A DNA stretch of 64,000 bases from [Clostridium] saccharolyticum WM1 (GTDB lineage Bacteria; Bacillota; Clostridia; Lachnospirales; Lachnospiraceae), in assembly GCF_000144625.1 (NCBI RefSeq), contig NC_014376.1, positions 2,232,001-2,296,000 on the forward strand, written 5' to 3'. Positions 17,685-26,201 of this stretch are shown piece by piece (within the stretch, counting starts at the first letter, position 1; each line of letters opens with the position of its first letter). The notes below the pieces were generated by a model that was not told the DNA's origin, made no database searches, and saw only the letters and a list, made by a program, of their open reading frames with translations. The translations under genes were made by a program, and so were the position numbers.

Positions 17685-19448
17685 ATGCATATTAAGAAAA
17701 TTTCGACAAAAATATTTATAGGAGTGTTCGTCCTTTCTACATTTTTCCTAGTTTTGTCTTTGACCTTTGTCAATTATACGTTTTACAGGGAACTGAAAAA
17801 GAACGAGATACAGAACAATCTGCTTGCCAGCAACAAGATCCGTTCACAATTTGACTTGATCATTAATCTGATCCAGGCCACCTCCACCTATCTGTTTGAT
17901 AATGAAGAAATTCAGGAATACTTATCCGGACAGAGCCCCCAGTCAGCCGGCAAAATAAGCGAAAATCTGAATAACATACTGGAGATGCAGCCATTTATCT
18001 CCCATATCTCCCTGATGAAGCCTGATTCCACCATATTAAGTACAGACTACGGGACAGAAACCCATCTGCTGCCAGAGTATTATGGAAGTTACATGGAAAA
18101 CATACAGGTTATCAGCTCGGAAGGCCAATGGTTCACCACACATTTTCATAATGCTGCCAGAGATTCTGCTGATAAAAAGGTCATCTCCTTCATCAGGCCG
18201 CTTATGAACCGGGAACAACAATTCCTTGGACTCTTAATCATGGATTTAAATTACAATTACATACAGGAGATGTTTATGCTCAGTACCATTCTGTCGGATG
18301 AAAAGACGCTGGTCATTAATTCTGACGGTGAAATTCTGTTTAATTTTCCCTATTATACGTCTTATGAGCCGGTACTCAAACAATATCCCCAGCTCCTGGA
18401 TACCTCAACCAGCTATAGCCTGGAGGGAAAGGTTTTTAATCTGGACAGTACCATTGTTTCCAATCCCATCAAGATTGCTGACTGGAGTATTATACGCATC
18501 ATTCAGACACAGCATTTGATCCGCAATACAAAGAAAATAACCTATTATGCGGTCATTATCATCATCATTTCCTGTATAACCAGTCTTATTTACGGCCTTT
18601 GGCTCACGGGCAAGATCACCCGTCCCATCAAGGCCCTCAGCGATGCCTGCTATAAGATCAAGGGCGGTGATTTTTCTCTTCGTGTACAAATGGATTCCAG
18701 AGATGAGGTAGGAAATCTGGGTGTTACTTTTAACATGATGCTTGACAAGCTGAACAGTTACTTTATCAATGAACTTCAGGAGCAGAAACGCAAATCCTCT
18801 CTTGAATTCAAAATCCTCCAGTCACAGATCAATCCTCATTTTTTATACAACACCCTGGATTCCATACGATGGCTGGCCACCATGCAGAATATTACAAATG
18901 TTGCCGAAATGACCAGTGACCTTACCAACCTTTTAAAGTATAATTTAAAGCAGGATACAACTTCCGCACTGCTAAAGGATGAAGTGGAAAGTATCCGGCG
19001 GTATATTGGTATACAGAAATACCGTTACGGTAACTACTTTGAAGTAGAGTACAAGATCGCGGAAGATACGCTGGAATGTATTATCATTCCCTTTTGCATC
19101 CAGCCTCTGATAGAAAATTCCATTATACATGGCTTTGATGATATGGATAAGAACTATAGGATAGGCATTGAAAGCTTTCAGGAAAATGGCAAATTATATA
19201 TAAGAATCACAGACAACGGAGCCGGTATGGAGGACTCTGTTCTGGAAGAAATCAATTCCTCTAAGGTCAAAAGCAACAAATTCAATCAGATTGGCATTAA
19301 AAATATCAAGGAAAGAATCCAGATGCAGTATGGTAAGGAATACGGGCTGATTTATGTCAGTGAACCCAAGGAAGGGACGGTGGTTACGATCCGCTTTCCC
19401 TATCATTTAAGGGATACCTTGCAGGATCATGAATTTGCAAACAAATAA
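17685..19448 (+). CDS. YesM-like sensor histidine kinase
   Basis: 587 residues from the ATG at 17685 (GGAGGT at 17674-17679); a GTG three bases earlier is too near the ribosome site. Two membrane segments (about 12-32 and 285-307) enclose a ~250-residue extracellular sensor domain. A HAMP domain follows, then the His_kinase region with the phosphorylated His in QINPHFLYNTLDS (residue 385), and an ATPase domain with N-box (PLIENSIIHG) and G-box (ITDNGAGM). It is divergent from the YesN-like gene with about 88 bp between starts; the pair is the probable regulator of the neighbouring operon. Plus-strand orientation makes it convergent with livF. Confidence 0.92.
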   Translation: MHIKKISTKIFIGVFVLSTFFLVLSLTFVNYTFYRELKKNEIQNNLLASNKIRSQFDLIINLIQATSTYLFDNEEIQEYLSGQSPQSAGKISENLNNILEMQPFISHISLMKPDSTILSTDYGTETHLLPEYYGSYMENIQVISSEGQWFTTHFHNAARDSADKKVISFIRPLMNREQQFLGLLIMDLNYNYIQEMFMLSTILSDEKTLVINSDGEILFNFPYYTSYEPVLKQYPQLLDTSTSYSLEGKVFNLDSTIVSNPIKIADWSIIRIIQTQHLIRNTKKITYYAVIIIIISCITSLIYGLWLTGKITRPIKALSDACYKIKGGDFSLRVQMDSRDEVGNLGVTFNMMLDKLNSYFINELQEQKRKSSLEFKILQSQINPHFLYNTLDSIRWLATMQNITNVAEMTSDLTNLLKYNLKQDTTSALLKDEVESIRRYIGIQKYRYGNYFEVEYKIAEDTLECIIIPFCIQPLIENSIIHGFDDMDKNYRIGIESFQENGKLYIRITDNGAGMEDSVLEEINSSKVKSNKFNQIGIKNIKERIQMQYGKEYGLIYVSEPKEGTVVTIRFPYHLRDTLQDHEFANK

Positions 19449-19460
19449 CAATCGAAAGAA

Positions 19461-19501
19461 CCCCGGAATTTCCTGTATGTCTAATACGTGAAATTCCGGG
19501 G
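19461..19501 (+). terminator. Bidirectional terminator between sensor kinase and livF
   Basis: A 12-bp perfect stem (CCCCGGAATTTC at 19461-19472, GAAATTCCGGGG at 19490-19501) is followed by TTTTT on the plus strand and by TTCTTT on the minus strand. It lies between two convergent genes and can serve both. Confidence 0.92.
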
Positions 19502-19531
19502 TTTTTAATCTGCCGCAACGATTTCGTTAAA

Positions 19532-20242
19532 TTATTCGCTTAGATATGCTTTCTTTACAGAGTCATTGTTCATTAATTCATTGGCATCCCCGCTTAAAAC
19601 AATCGCACCTGTTTCCAGAACATAAGCGCGGTTTGCAATGGACAAAGCTTTTTTGGCGTTCTGCTCAACCAGCAGGACTGTGGTTCCTGATTTGTTGATT
19701 TCCTGAATGATATCGAAAATTTCATTGACGTAAATCGGAGAAAGTCCCATTGACGGCTCGTCCAGTACAATCACCTTTGGATGGCTCATCAGTGCCCGGC
19801 CCATGGCCAGCATCTGCTGCTCACCACCGCTTAGGGTTCCTGCAGGCTGGTTTTTTCTCTCTAAAAGCCTGGGAAAACGCTTGTAGATCATCTGAAGGGT
19901 TTCTTCAATCTCATTTTTATCCCGTCTTGTGTAGGCACCCAGTTTTAAATTTTCATAAACAGTCAACGCAGCAAAAACGCGCCGTCCTTCCGGAACATGA
20001 GCCATTCCCATGCCTACAATTTTATCGCCCCTTATCTTTGTAATATCATGGCCGTCAAACTGTATCGTGCCGGAGGCTGCTTTTATAAGACCGGTTATGG
20101 TATGAAGAGTTGTGGTCTTTCCCGCACCGTTCGCACCGATCAGAGCTACGATCTCTCCTTCCTTTACTTCAAAGGATATATCCTTAAGCGCCTTTATGAC
20201 GCCATAATAAACTTCCAGATTATTTACTTCAAGTATTGCCAT
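19532..20242 (-). CDS. livF: Branched-chain amino acid ABC transporter ATPase LivF
   Basis: 236 residues from the ATG at 20242 (AAGGAGG upstream). Walker A GANGAGKTT, signature LSGGEQQMLAMGRAL, Walker B VIVLDEPSMGLSP and the LivF-typical MAHVPEGRRVF segment are present. It energises uptake of leucine, isoleucine and valine (or related amino acids or amides) with LivG. It is the last gene of livKHMGF; an extra 20 in-frame residues are possible upstream but lack a ribosome site and overlap livG. Confidence 0.93.
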   Translation of the reverse strand: MAILEVNNLEVYYGVIKALKDISFEVKEGEIVALIGANGAGKTTTLHTITGLIKAASGTIQFDGHDITKIRGDKIVGMGMAHVPEGRRVFAALTVYENLKLGAYTRRDKNEIEETLQMIYKRFPRLLERKNQPAGTLSGGEQQMLAMGRALMSHPKVIVLDEPSMGLSPIYVNEIFDIIQEINKSGTTVLLVEQNAKKALSIANRAYVLETGAIVLSGDANELMNNDSVKKAYLSE

Positions 20243-20255
20243 GCCATAAGCCTCC

Positions 20256-21014
20256 TTATTCTCCCAGATATGCCTTAATGACTTCCGGATCATTGAGCAC
20301 ATCCGCCGTCTTACCCTGGGTGAGGACCTGGCCGAAATTCAGTACGGTCAGCCTTTCACAGATACCGGAGACAAGCTTCATATCATGTTCAATTAACAGG
20401 ATGGTCATATCAAAGTTATCCCTTACAAAGCGTATGGTGTCCATAAGCTCTGAGGTTTCGTTGGGATTCATGCCGGCAGCCGGCTCATCAAGGAGCAAGA
20501 GTTTGGGACTGGTTGCAAGGGCACGGGCTATCTCCAGCTTTCTCTGCTTTCCATATGGAAGATTGGAAGCAAGAATATCCTTTTCACCTTCAAGACCAAA
20601 CACGTTCAAAAGTTCAACGGCCCGTTCATCCATCTCTTTTTCCACTTTAAAATATTTTGGCAGACGGAGGATCCCTGTAACCGTTCCATAGGAATAATGA
20701 TTGTGCAGGCCTGTTTTCACGTTATCAAGAACCGTCAATTCCTTAAACAGACGGATATTCTGAAAGGTCCTTGCAATTCCGGTGCGGTTGATTTCCACTG
20801 TCTTTTTTCCTGTTATGTTCTCCCCATCCAAAAGAATGGTGCCAGTATTTGGCTTATATACACCCGTTAAAAGGTTAAAGATTGTGGTTTTACCTGCTCC
20901 GTTGGGACCGATGAGACCATAAAGCTGCCCCTTCTCAATGGTGATGCTGAAATTATCTACGGCGCGCAGGCCGCCAAACGAAATTCCAAGATTCTTGATT
21001 TCCAGTAAAGCCAT
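20256..21014 (-). CDS. livG: Branched-chain amino acid ABC transporter ATPase LivG
   Basis: 252 residues. Walker A GPNGAGKTT, LivG-typical GIARTFQNIRLF, degenerate signature LPYGKQRKLEIARAL, Walker B LLLLDEPAAGMNP and H-loop LLIEHDM are visible. The YGKQR form of the signature is normal in this subfamily. Two bases separate it from livM and 13 from livF. Forms the ATPase pair with LivF on the inner side of the membrane. Confidence 0.93.
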   Translation of the reverse strand: MALLEIKNLGISFGGLRAVDNFSITIEKGQLYGLIGPNGAGKTTIFNLLTGVYKPNTGTILLDGENITGKKTVEINRTGIARTFQNIRLFKELTVLDNVKTGLHNHYSYGTVTGILRLPKYFKVEKEMDERAVELLNVFGLEGEKDILASNLPYGKQRKLEIARALATSPKLLLLDEPAAGMNPNETSELMDTIRFVRDNFDMTILLIEHDMKLVSGICERLTVLNFGQVLTQGKTADVLNDPEVIKAYLGE

Positions 21015-21016
21015 GG

Positions 21017-22093
21017 TTATCCCCTCTCCTTTTCTGCCCTGTTCTTATGGAAATACCGCTTCCTGAAATCGATTAATTTAGGACTCCAGTTAAAAATCAT
21101 CATAACGATCAGGATAACGGCGTAAATCAGCATTCGGTAGGTATTTAAGCCTCTTAAAAGCTCCGGAAGCAAGGTTAAGATCACCGCAGCAATCATGGAG
21201 CCCCGGATATTCCCGATGCCGCCGAGAACCACAAATACAAGAATCATGATGGACTGGTTATAACCAAAGTTCTTCTGTGTTGCAGTAAGCGCAGAAAGGT
21301 TGTGGGAATACAAAACACCGGCCACGCCCGCCAGAGAGGCAGAAATGGTGAAAGCCATTAATTTGTATTTCGTGATATTGATACCGATGGATTCCGCCGC
21401 AATACGGTTATCCCGAACAGACATGATTGCCCGTCCGGATCTTGAGTGAATCAGGTTTAAAACGATCACCAGAGTGATCAGAATGAGGATCACTCCGATG
21501 GTAAAGGTTGAATTTTTAGGCGTACCCGTAATTCCCTGAGCACCGTTTAAGATCACCGTTCCATCTTTTTCCATATTGAGCGCCATGGCATTTTTCATGG
21601 AAAAATGAAGCCCGTCGGCATCCTTTCCAATATAGATCACATTGATCACGTTTTTAATGATTTCCCCAAATGCCAGGGTTACAATGGCTAAATAGTCTCC
21701 CCGTAGCCTTAAAACCGGAATTCCAACCACAATACCAGCCAGTGCCGCAAAGGCTGCGCCGATTAAAATGGCGAAAAAGAAACGTATTCCCGAATTTGGA
21801 ATGGCTTCCAGCATGGAAATGGAAAATAAGGAACTGGAAAATGCTCCCACACACATGAAGCCTGCATGGCCCAGACTCAGTTCTCCAAGGATGCCTACGG
21901 TTAAGTTTAAGGATACCGCCATAATGGTATAAATACAAAGGGGCACCAAAAGGCCTTTCATCAGGCTGCTAACCTGGCCTGCATTCACCAAAAGCTGTAC
22001 CATTATAAATGCAGCGATCACAATGCCATAAGTTATCATATTACTTTTTAAGGTCTTATTCAGACGAAAGTTCGTCTTCATACTTTTTTCCAT
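21017..22093 (-). CDS. livM: Branched-chain amino acid ABC permease LivM
   Basis: 358 residues from the ATG at 22093, chosen because AGGTGG lies five bases before it; a GTG at 22102 directly after the livH stop is possible but overlaps that site. About ten membrane segments. Family motifs GELSLGHAGFMCVGA, LRLRGDYLAIVTLAFGEI and the EAA-like SIGINITKYKLMAFTISASLAG region are present. It pairs with LivH to form the channel. Confidence 0.92.
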   Translation of the reverse strand: MEKSMKTNFRLNKTLKSNMITYGIVIAAFIMVQLLVNAGQVSSLMKGLLVPLCIYTIMAVSLNLTVGILGELSLGHAGFMCVGAFSSSLFSISMLEAIPNSGIRFFFAILIGAAFAALAGIVVGIPVLRLRGDYLAIVTLAFGEIIKNVINVIYIGKDADGLHFSMKNAMALNMEKDGTVILNGAQGITGTPKNSTFTIGVILILITLVIVLNLIHSRSGRAIMSVRDNRIAAESIGINITKYKLMAFTISASLAGVAGVLYSHNLSALTATQKNFGYNQSIMILVFVVLGGIGNIRGSMIAAVILTLLPELLRGLNTYRMLIYAVILIVMMIFNWSPKLIDFRKRYFHKNRAEKERG

Positions 22094-22102
22094 ATTATCC
22101 AC

Positions 22103-22987
22103 CTATACTTTCTCGTTAATCTTCTTACCCAGAATTCCAGTAGGCTTTACAAGAAGAACAACAATAAGAACCCCAAATACGATGGCATCAGAAAGCTGGG
22201 AGGAAATGTAAGCCTTACTCAGGTTTTCAATGACTCCCAGTAAAAGTCCGCCGATAAACGCTCCTGGAATGGAGCCGATCCCGCCAAATACGGCAGCTAC
22301 GAATGCCTTGATGCCTGGCATGGAGCCGGTATAGGGGGTAAGTGTGGGATAGGCGGAACAAAGCAGCGCGCCAGCCACTGCCGCCAAAGCAGAGCCTATG
22401 GCAAACGTCAGGGCAATGGTTCCATCCACATTGATTCCCATGAGCTGAGCGGCTCCTTTATCTTCTGATACAGCAAGCATGGCCTGCCCTGCTCTTGTCC
22501 TTTTAATAAACGCAGTCAGACCGACCATAATGATAACACAGCTGATGATTGTTACAATAGTCTCACCGGAAATGGTGAGCTTTCCTTCTGAAAGCTTAAG
22601 TGCCGGAACGGTTACCACAGAAGTAAAGGATTTTGGATTGGAACCAAAAACGAGCAGTGCGATGTTTTGAAGCAGGTAGCTCACACCAATTGCCGTGATC
22701 AGAACTGCAAGAGGACTTGCCATGCGAAGAGGACGGTAAGCAACTCCCTCAATAACAACGCCAAGTACCGTGCATAAGATCACTGCAAGAAGTATGCCGG
22801 CAACCGGGCCAAGGCCCATTGTGCTGACAACTGTGAACACTACGTATCCTCCGATCATAATTACATCGCCATGAGCAAAGTTCAGCATCTTGGCAATGCC
22901 ATATACCATGGTATATCCCAAGGCAATAATCGCATAAACACTGCCCAGGCTTAGACCATTAATAAAATAGGATATGAAACTCATCAT
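22103..22987 (-). CDS. livH: Branched-chain amino acid ABC permease LivH
   Basis: 294 residues from the ATG at 22987 (GAGGTGCGATGGT before it; an ATG five codons earlier overlaps that ribosome site). Eight or so membrane segments. Typical LivH motifs: GLSLGSVYAIIALGYTMVYG, LNFAHGDVIMIGGY and MGINVDGTIALTFAIGSALA. Partner of LivM. A hairpin terminator separates it from livK upstream, so it is probably expressed by read-through at a lower level than the binding protein. Confidence 0.92.
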   Translation of the reverse strand: MMSFISYFINGLSLGSVYAIIALGYTMVYGIAKMLNFAHGDVIMIGGYVVFTVVSTMGLGPVAGILLAVILCTVLGVVIEGVAYRPLRMASPLAVLITAIGVSYLLQNIALLVFGSNPKSFTSVVTVPALKLSEGKLTISGETIVTIISCVIIMVGLTAFIKRTRAGQAMLAVSEDKGAAQLMGINVDGTIALTFAIGSALAAVAGALLCSAYPTLTPYTGSMPGIKAFVAAVFGGIGSIPGAFIGGLLLGVIENLSKAYISSQLSDAIVFGVLIVVLLVKPTGILGKKINEKV

Positions 22988-23023
22988 ACCATCGCACCTC
23001 ATTCGTTGTTTATTTTAAAAGAA

Positions 23024-23048
23024 GAGGGTCGTCCTCTGGACGACCCTC
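23024..23048 (-). terminator. Partial terminator between livK and livH
   Basis: An 11-bp perfect stem (GAGGGTCGTCC at 23024-23034, GGACGACCCTC at 23038-23048, loop TCT) is followed on the minus strand by TTCTTTTAAAA. The tract of T's is interrupted, so it may allow read-through into livHMGF while giving excess livK mRNA. It could also act as an mRNA-stabilising 3' hairpin. Confidence 0.75.
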
Positions 23049-23084
23049 CATTGGGTCATTTACCAAATGAATGAAATTCAGGAA

Positions 23085-24311
23085 TTACATTGCTGTATAA
23101 ACACCGTTTACGATCTTGACTGCTTTTGGAGCCTTATCCGGTTCTCCATCCTTAGACCATTTCATGTTCTCGCCAGTTAAGCCGTTTACGGTAATTTCTG
23201 TCATAGCGGTCTTTAAAGCGTCACAGATTGCGGAAGCATCCATATCTGTTGTAAGTCCGGCCTTTTCAGCGGCAGCCTTGATAGCGTAAACCGCATCATA
23301 GCCATCTGCTGCAAACTGGTTCGGTGTCTCACCATACTTCTCTTTAAAAGTTGTAACAAACTTCTGTGTCAGCTCATCCTTTGCATCAGCTGCGAATGGA
23401 GTCAGCAGCATTACATTTTCAGCCAATGCAGTGTCAAAGTTTTCTACGGTCAAAAGTCCGTCAAGTCCGTCACAGCCAAAGAACTGGGGTTCATATCCCA
23501 TCTGCTTTGCCTGAGCAAGAATCAGAGCAGCCTGAGAATAGTAAATCGGAAGGAACACAAGCTCAGCGCCTGAATCCTGTGCCTTCTGAAGCTGTACGGA
23601 GAAATTTGTGTTGTTGTCTGCGGTGAAGGCTTCATCAGAAACAACTTCAAATCCCTGGTTCGCTGCTTCTGAAAGGAATTTATCATGGATACCAGATGAA
23701 TAAACATCGGAGCTGTCATAAATAACTGCAACCTTGGTAGCCAGCTTGTTCTCGCCGATGTACTGTGCGGAAGCTGCTCCCTGGTTTGGATCGGAAAAGC
23801 ATACACGGAACTGGTTATCAAATTTGGCAGCATCTACTGCTGAACCAGAAGGAGTGAGCTGGAACATGTTGTCCTTACTGGATTCCGCACCAACTGCAAT
23901 ACAGGGAGCGGAAGTAACGGTGCCGACTAACACCTGCATCCCCCAGTCTTTTAAGGTATTATAGGCATTGACTGCTTTTTCTGTATCGTGTTCATCATCC
24001 TGGAAATTGTACTCAATCTGGGCGCCGTTAATTCCGCCGCCAGCGTTAATCTCGTCAATAGCCAGTTCTGCACCGCGCATAACCGCTTGTCCATAGATGG
24101 CTGCACCTCCGGTAATCGGTCCGATCCCGCCGATTTTAAAAGAGCCTTCTCCAGAAGCCTTTGCTGCTTCCGTAGTCTCTCCTGATGCCGCCTTCGTTTC
24201 ACCGGCTGCGGTGGTGGCCTCTGAAGTTTTGCCGCTTCCACAGGCAGTCAATGATGCTGCCATAGCAACTGCCACAGCAAGACTCAGTAACTTTTTCATA
24301 GATTTTTTCAT
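23085..24311 (-). CDS. livK: Branched-chain amino acid-binding lipoprotein LivK-like
   Basis: 408 residues from the ATG at 24311, which has GAGGAGGAAT upstream; the longer frame has no support. Lipoprotein signal: MKKSMKKLLSL, hydrophobic core, lipobox LTACGSG. After a Ser/Thr/Glu linker comes a Peripla_BP_6 fold (KIGGIGPITGGAAIYGQAV, AIDEINAGGGINGAQIEY, LVGTVTSAPCIAVG, AADGYDAVYAIKAA). It binds the amino acid outside the cell and delivers it to LivHM. First gene of the operon with its own strong promoter. Confidence 0.92.
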   Translation of the reverse strand: MKKSMKKLLSLAVAVAMAASLTACGSGKTSEATTAAGETKAASGETTEAAKASGEGSFKIGGIGPITGGAAIYGQAVMRGAELAIDEINAGGGINGAQIEYNFQDDEHDTEKAVNAYNTLKDWGMQVLVGTVTSAPCIAVGAESSKDNMFQLTPSGSAVDAAKFDNQFRVCFSDPNQGAASAQYIGENKLATKVAVIYDSSDVYSSGIHDKFLSEAANQGFEVVSDEAFTADNNTNFSVQLQKAQDSGAELVFLPIYYSQAALILAQAKQMGYEPQFFGCDGLDGLLTVENFDTALAENVMLLTPFAADAKDELTQKFVTTFKEKYGETPNQFAADGYDAVYAIKAAAEKAGLTTDMDASAICDALKTAMTEITVNGLTGENMKWSKDGEPDKAPKAVKIVNGVYTAM

Positions 24312-24462
24312 AATCCATTCCTCCTCATAAAACGTTTTTATATATACAGTACTCTGGCATGATTTACTTGGCAAGGGCAGGCAATACACAGCCAAAACTC
24401 AGCAAATCACTTGTCCGATGGGCCAATGGCGATCGAACCGCATCAACTGATACATAGTCTTT

Positions 24463-24491
24463 ATAATAAAATGGCTTTTAAAAAATGTCAA
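24463..24491 (-). promoter_or_regulatory. Strong sigma-A promoter of livK
   Basis: Minus strand TTGACA (24491-24486), 17-base spacer, TATTAT (24468-24463). The -35 box is perfect. It leaves a leader of about 145 bases before the livK start; I see no T-box, CodY consensus or clear riboswitch in that leader. Confidence 0.75.
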
Positions 24492-24532
24492 CTGCTTTTA
24501 TTCAATTATGAAAAAATCAGCCGGTTTGTTTC

Positions 24533-25543
24533 TTATTTATCCCAGGGCAGATCAGAGCTTTCAATGGTCTTATCCCTTAGCATCAGATCCTTTACAGCCT
24601 CAGATGCCGGTTTGCCATCGAAAAGAACTGCATTTACCTGTTCCACAATAGGCATGGAGATGCCAAATTTTACCGACAGGGCCAGGGCGGCTTTGGCGGA
24701 ATAAATACCTTCTACCACCATCTTCACTTCCTTTGTGGCCTCTTCCATGGTTTTTCCCTGACCGATGAGAATTCCGGCCCTGCGGTTCCTGCTGTGCATA
24801 CTTGCACAGGTAACGATCAGATCTCCGATTCCGGACAGGCCGCAAAAGGTCTGGAATTTACCGCCCATGGCGGTTCCCAGCCTGGATATTTCAGCAATGC
24901 CCCTTGTGATCAGAGCGGCTTTTGTGTTGTCTCCGTATCCCAATCCATCGGCAATTCCGGCGGCAAGGGCGATAACATTTTTCAGGGAAGCACCAAGCTC
25001 AATCCCCTGGATGTCAGGACTTGTGTAAACCCGGAAAACCTCGCTCATAAATATACCCTGAATATATTCCGCTGTCTTTCTGGTACGGGCACCTGCAACG
25101 CAGGTGGTAGGAAGGCTTTTGCTCACCTCTTCCGCATGGCTTGGTCCAGAAAGGACTGCCACATCTGCCATGGGCAGTTCTTCTTCCAATATCTCAGAAA
25201 GTGTCATCAGGGAGGATTCTTCGATCCCTTTTGCCACATTGACCACTACCTGGCCGTACCTGCAGAATGGGTTCATCTTTTTTGCCGTGGGGCGGACAAA
25301 GACGGAAGGAACGGCAGTTACCAGTAGGTCCCGTCCTGTCATAGCTTCCTCCAGGTTTTCCGTAAACATCATATTCTCTGGAAGCACCAGATCCGGAAGG
25401 GTATGGTGCCTGTGAGTCGTTATCATCTCTGAAATTTCTTCAGGAAGTGCAGACCAGACAGTCACCTCATGCCCATTATTATATAGTAGAACTGCAAGCG
25501 CAATTCCCCAGCTGCCCGATCCGATCACTCCAATTTTTGCCAT
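24533..25543 (-). CDS. gpsA: NAD(P)-dependent glycerol-3-phosphate dehydrogenase
   Basis: 336 residues from the ATG at 25543 (GAGGTG upstream). Makes sn-glycerol 3-phosphate from dihydroxyacetone phosphate for phospholipid synthesis. Rossmann motif GVIGSGSWGIAL near the start, VAKGIEESSL, LSGPSHAEEV, catalytic Lys in GASLKNVIALAAGIADGLG and the GLSGIGDLIVTC motif are present. Directly downstream of plsY, which uses its product. In other Firmicutes spoIVA follows gpsA; here the liv and polyol modules follow instead. Confidence 0.96.
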   Translation of the reverse strand: MAKIGVIGSGSWGIALAVLLYNNGHEVTVWSALPEEISEMITTHRHHTLPDLVLPENMMFTENLEEAMTGRDLLVTAVPSVFVRPTAKKMNPFCRYGQVVVNVAKGIEESSLMTLSEILEEELPMADVAVLSGPSHAEEVSKSLPTTCVAGARTRKTAEYIQGIFMSEVFRVYTSPDIQGIELGASLKNVIALAAGIADGLGYGDNTKAALITRGIAEISRLGTAMGGKFQTFCGLSGIGDLIVTCASMHSRNRRAGILIGQGKTMEEATKEVKMVVEGIYSAKAALALSVKFGISMPIVEQVNAVLFDGKPASEAVKDLMLRDKTIESSDLPWDK

Positions 25544-25558
25544 TTTCTTCACCTCATT

Positions 25559-26200
25559 TTATTTTTTTCCTGATCCGATGGAAATTTTATTCTCTCTGCC
25601 ACGGACAAGGCGTCCGATATTGGCCCGGTGGCGCCAGTAGGCCTGACCGCTTATGAGTGCTGCCACTATGTAGAATTCGGGCAACAATCTTTGATCAATA
25701 CCAAATGTGCCTATCCTTCCAAAGATAAACAGCCATACGAATAAAATTGTTGCGACCACCAAAGAACCCAGAGAGACATATCTTGTGACAGCAACGATCA
25801 AAATAAATGCTGCCAGGCATAATAACGTCAGCCTTAAGTCAATGGCAACTATCAGACCTGCAGTGGCCGCAATGCCCTTACCGCCCTTGAAATTAAGGTA
25901 GAACGGATAATTGTGACCTAATATTACGCCGAAGCCTGTATACAAAGTCAGGAGATAAATCATCTCCGGCTGGGTCCGGAACAAAAACCGGATCATCAGA
26001 CAGGGCAGCAATGATTTTAAAAAGTCACCGATAAAAACGATTGCTCCGGCTTTAGCTCCCATGACCCTTAAGGCGTTGGTAGTGCCGGAGTTCCCGCTTC
26101 CATAATTGCGGATATCAATTTTATGAGCCTTTCCGTAAAAATAGCCGGATTGTAAGAGGCCGAATATATAACCGGCAATAAGACAGATGATACGTTCCAT
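25559..26200 (-). CDS. plsY: Acyl-phosphate glycerol-3-phosphate acyltransferase PlsY
   Basis: 213 residues from the ATG at 26200 (AAGGAG upstream), which begins one base after the der stop codon. Polytopic membrane enzyme that acylates glycerol 3-phosphate. The three conserved loops are visible: GSGNSGTTNALRVMG, GHNYPFYLNFKGGKGIA and the C-terminal region around YVSLGSLVVA. A longer upstream frame overlaps der and is rejected. The C-terminus is slightly extended by a charged tail (RGRENKISIGSGKK). Confidence 0.95.
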   Translation of the reverse strand: MERIICLIAGYIFGLLQSGYFYGKAHKIDIRNYGSGNSGTTNALRVMGAKAGAIVFIGDFLKSLLPCLMIRFLFRTQPEMIYLLTLYTGFGVILGHNYPFYLNFKGGKGIAATAGLIVAIDLRLTLLCLAAFILIVAVTRYVSLGSLVVATILFVWLFIFGRIGTFGIDQRLLPEFYIVAALISGQAYWRHRANIGRLVRGRENKISIGSGKK

Positions 26201-26201
26201 A

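Noticed and set aside
24395..24460. Short frame in the livK leader (MYQLMRFDRHWPIGQVIC) as an attenuator leader peptide
   Set aside because: No ribosome binding site precedes it and it lacks the run of Leu, Ile or Val codons expected of such a peptide.
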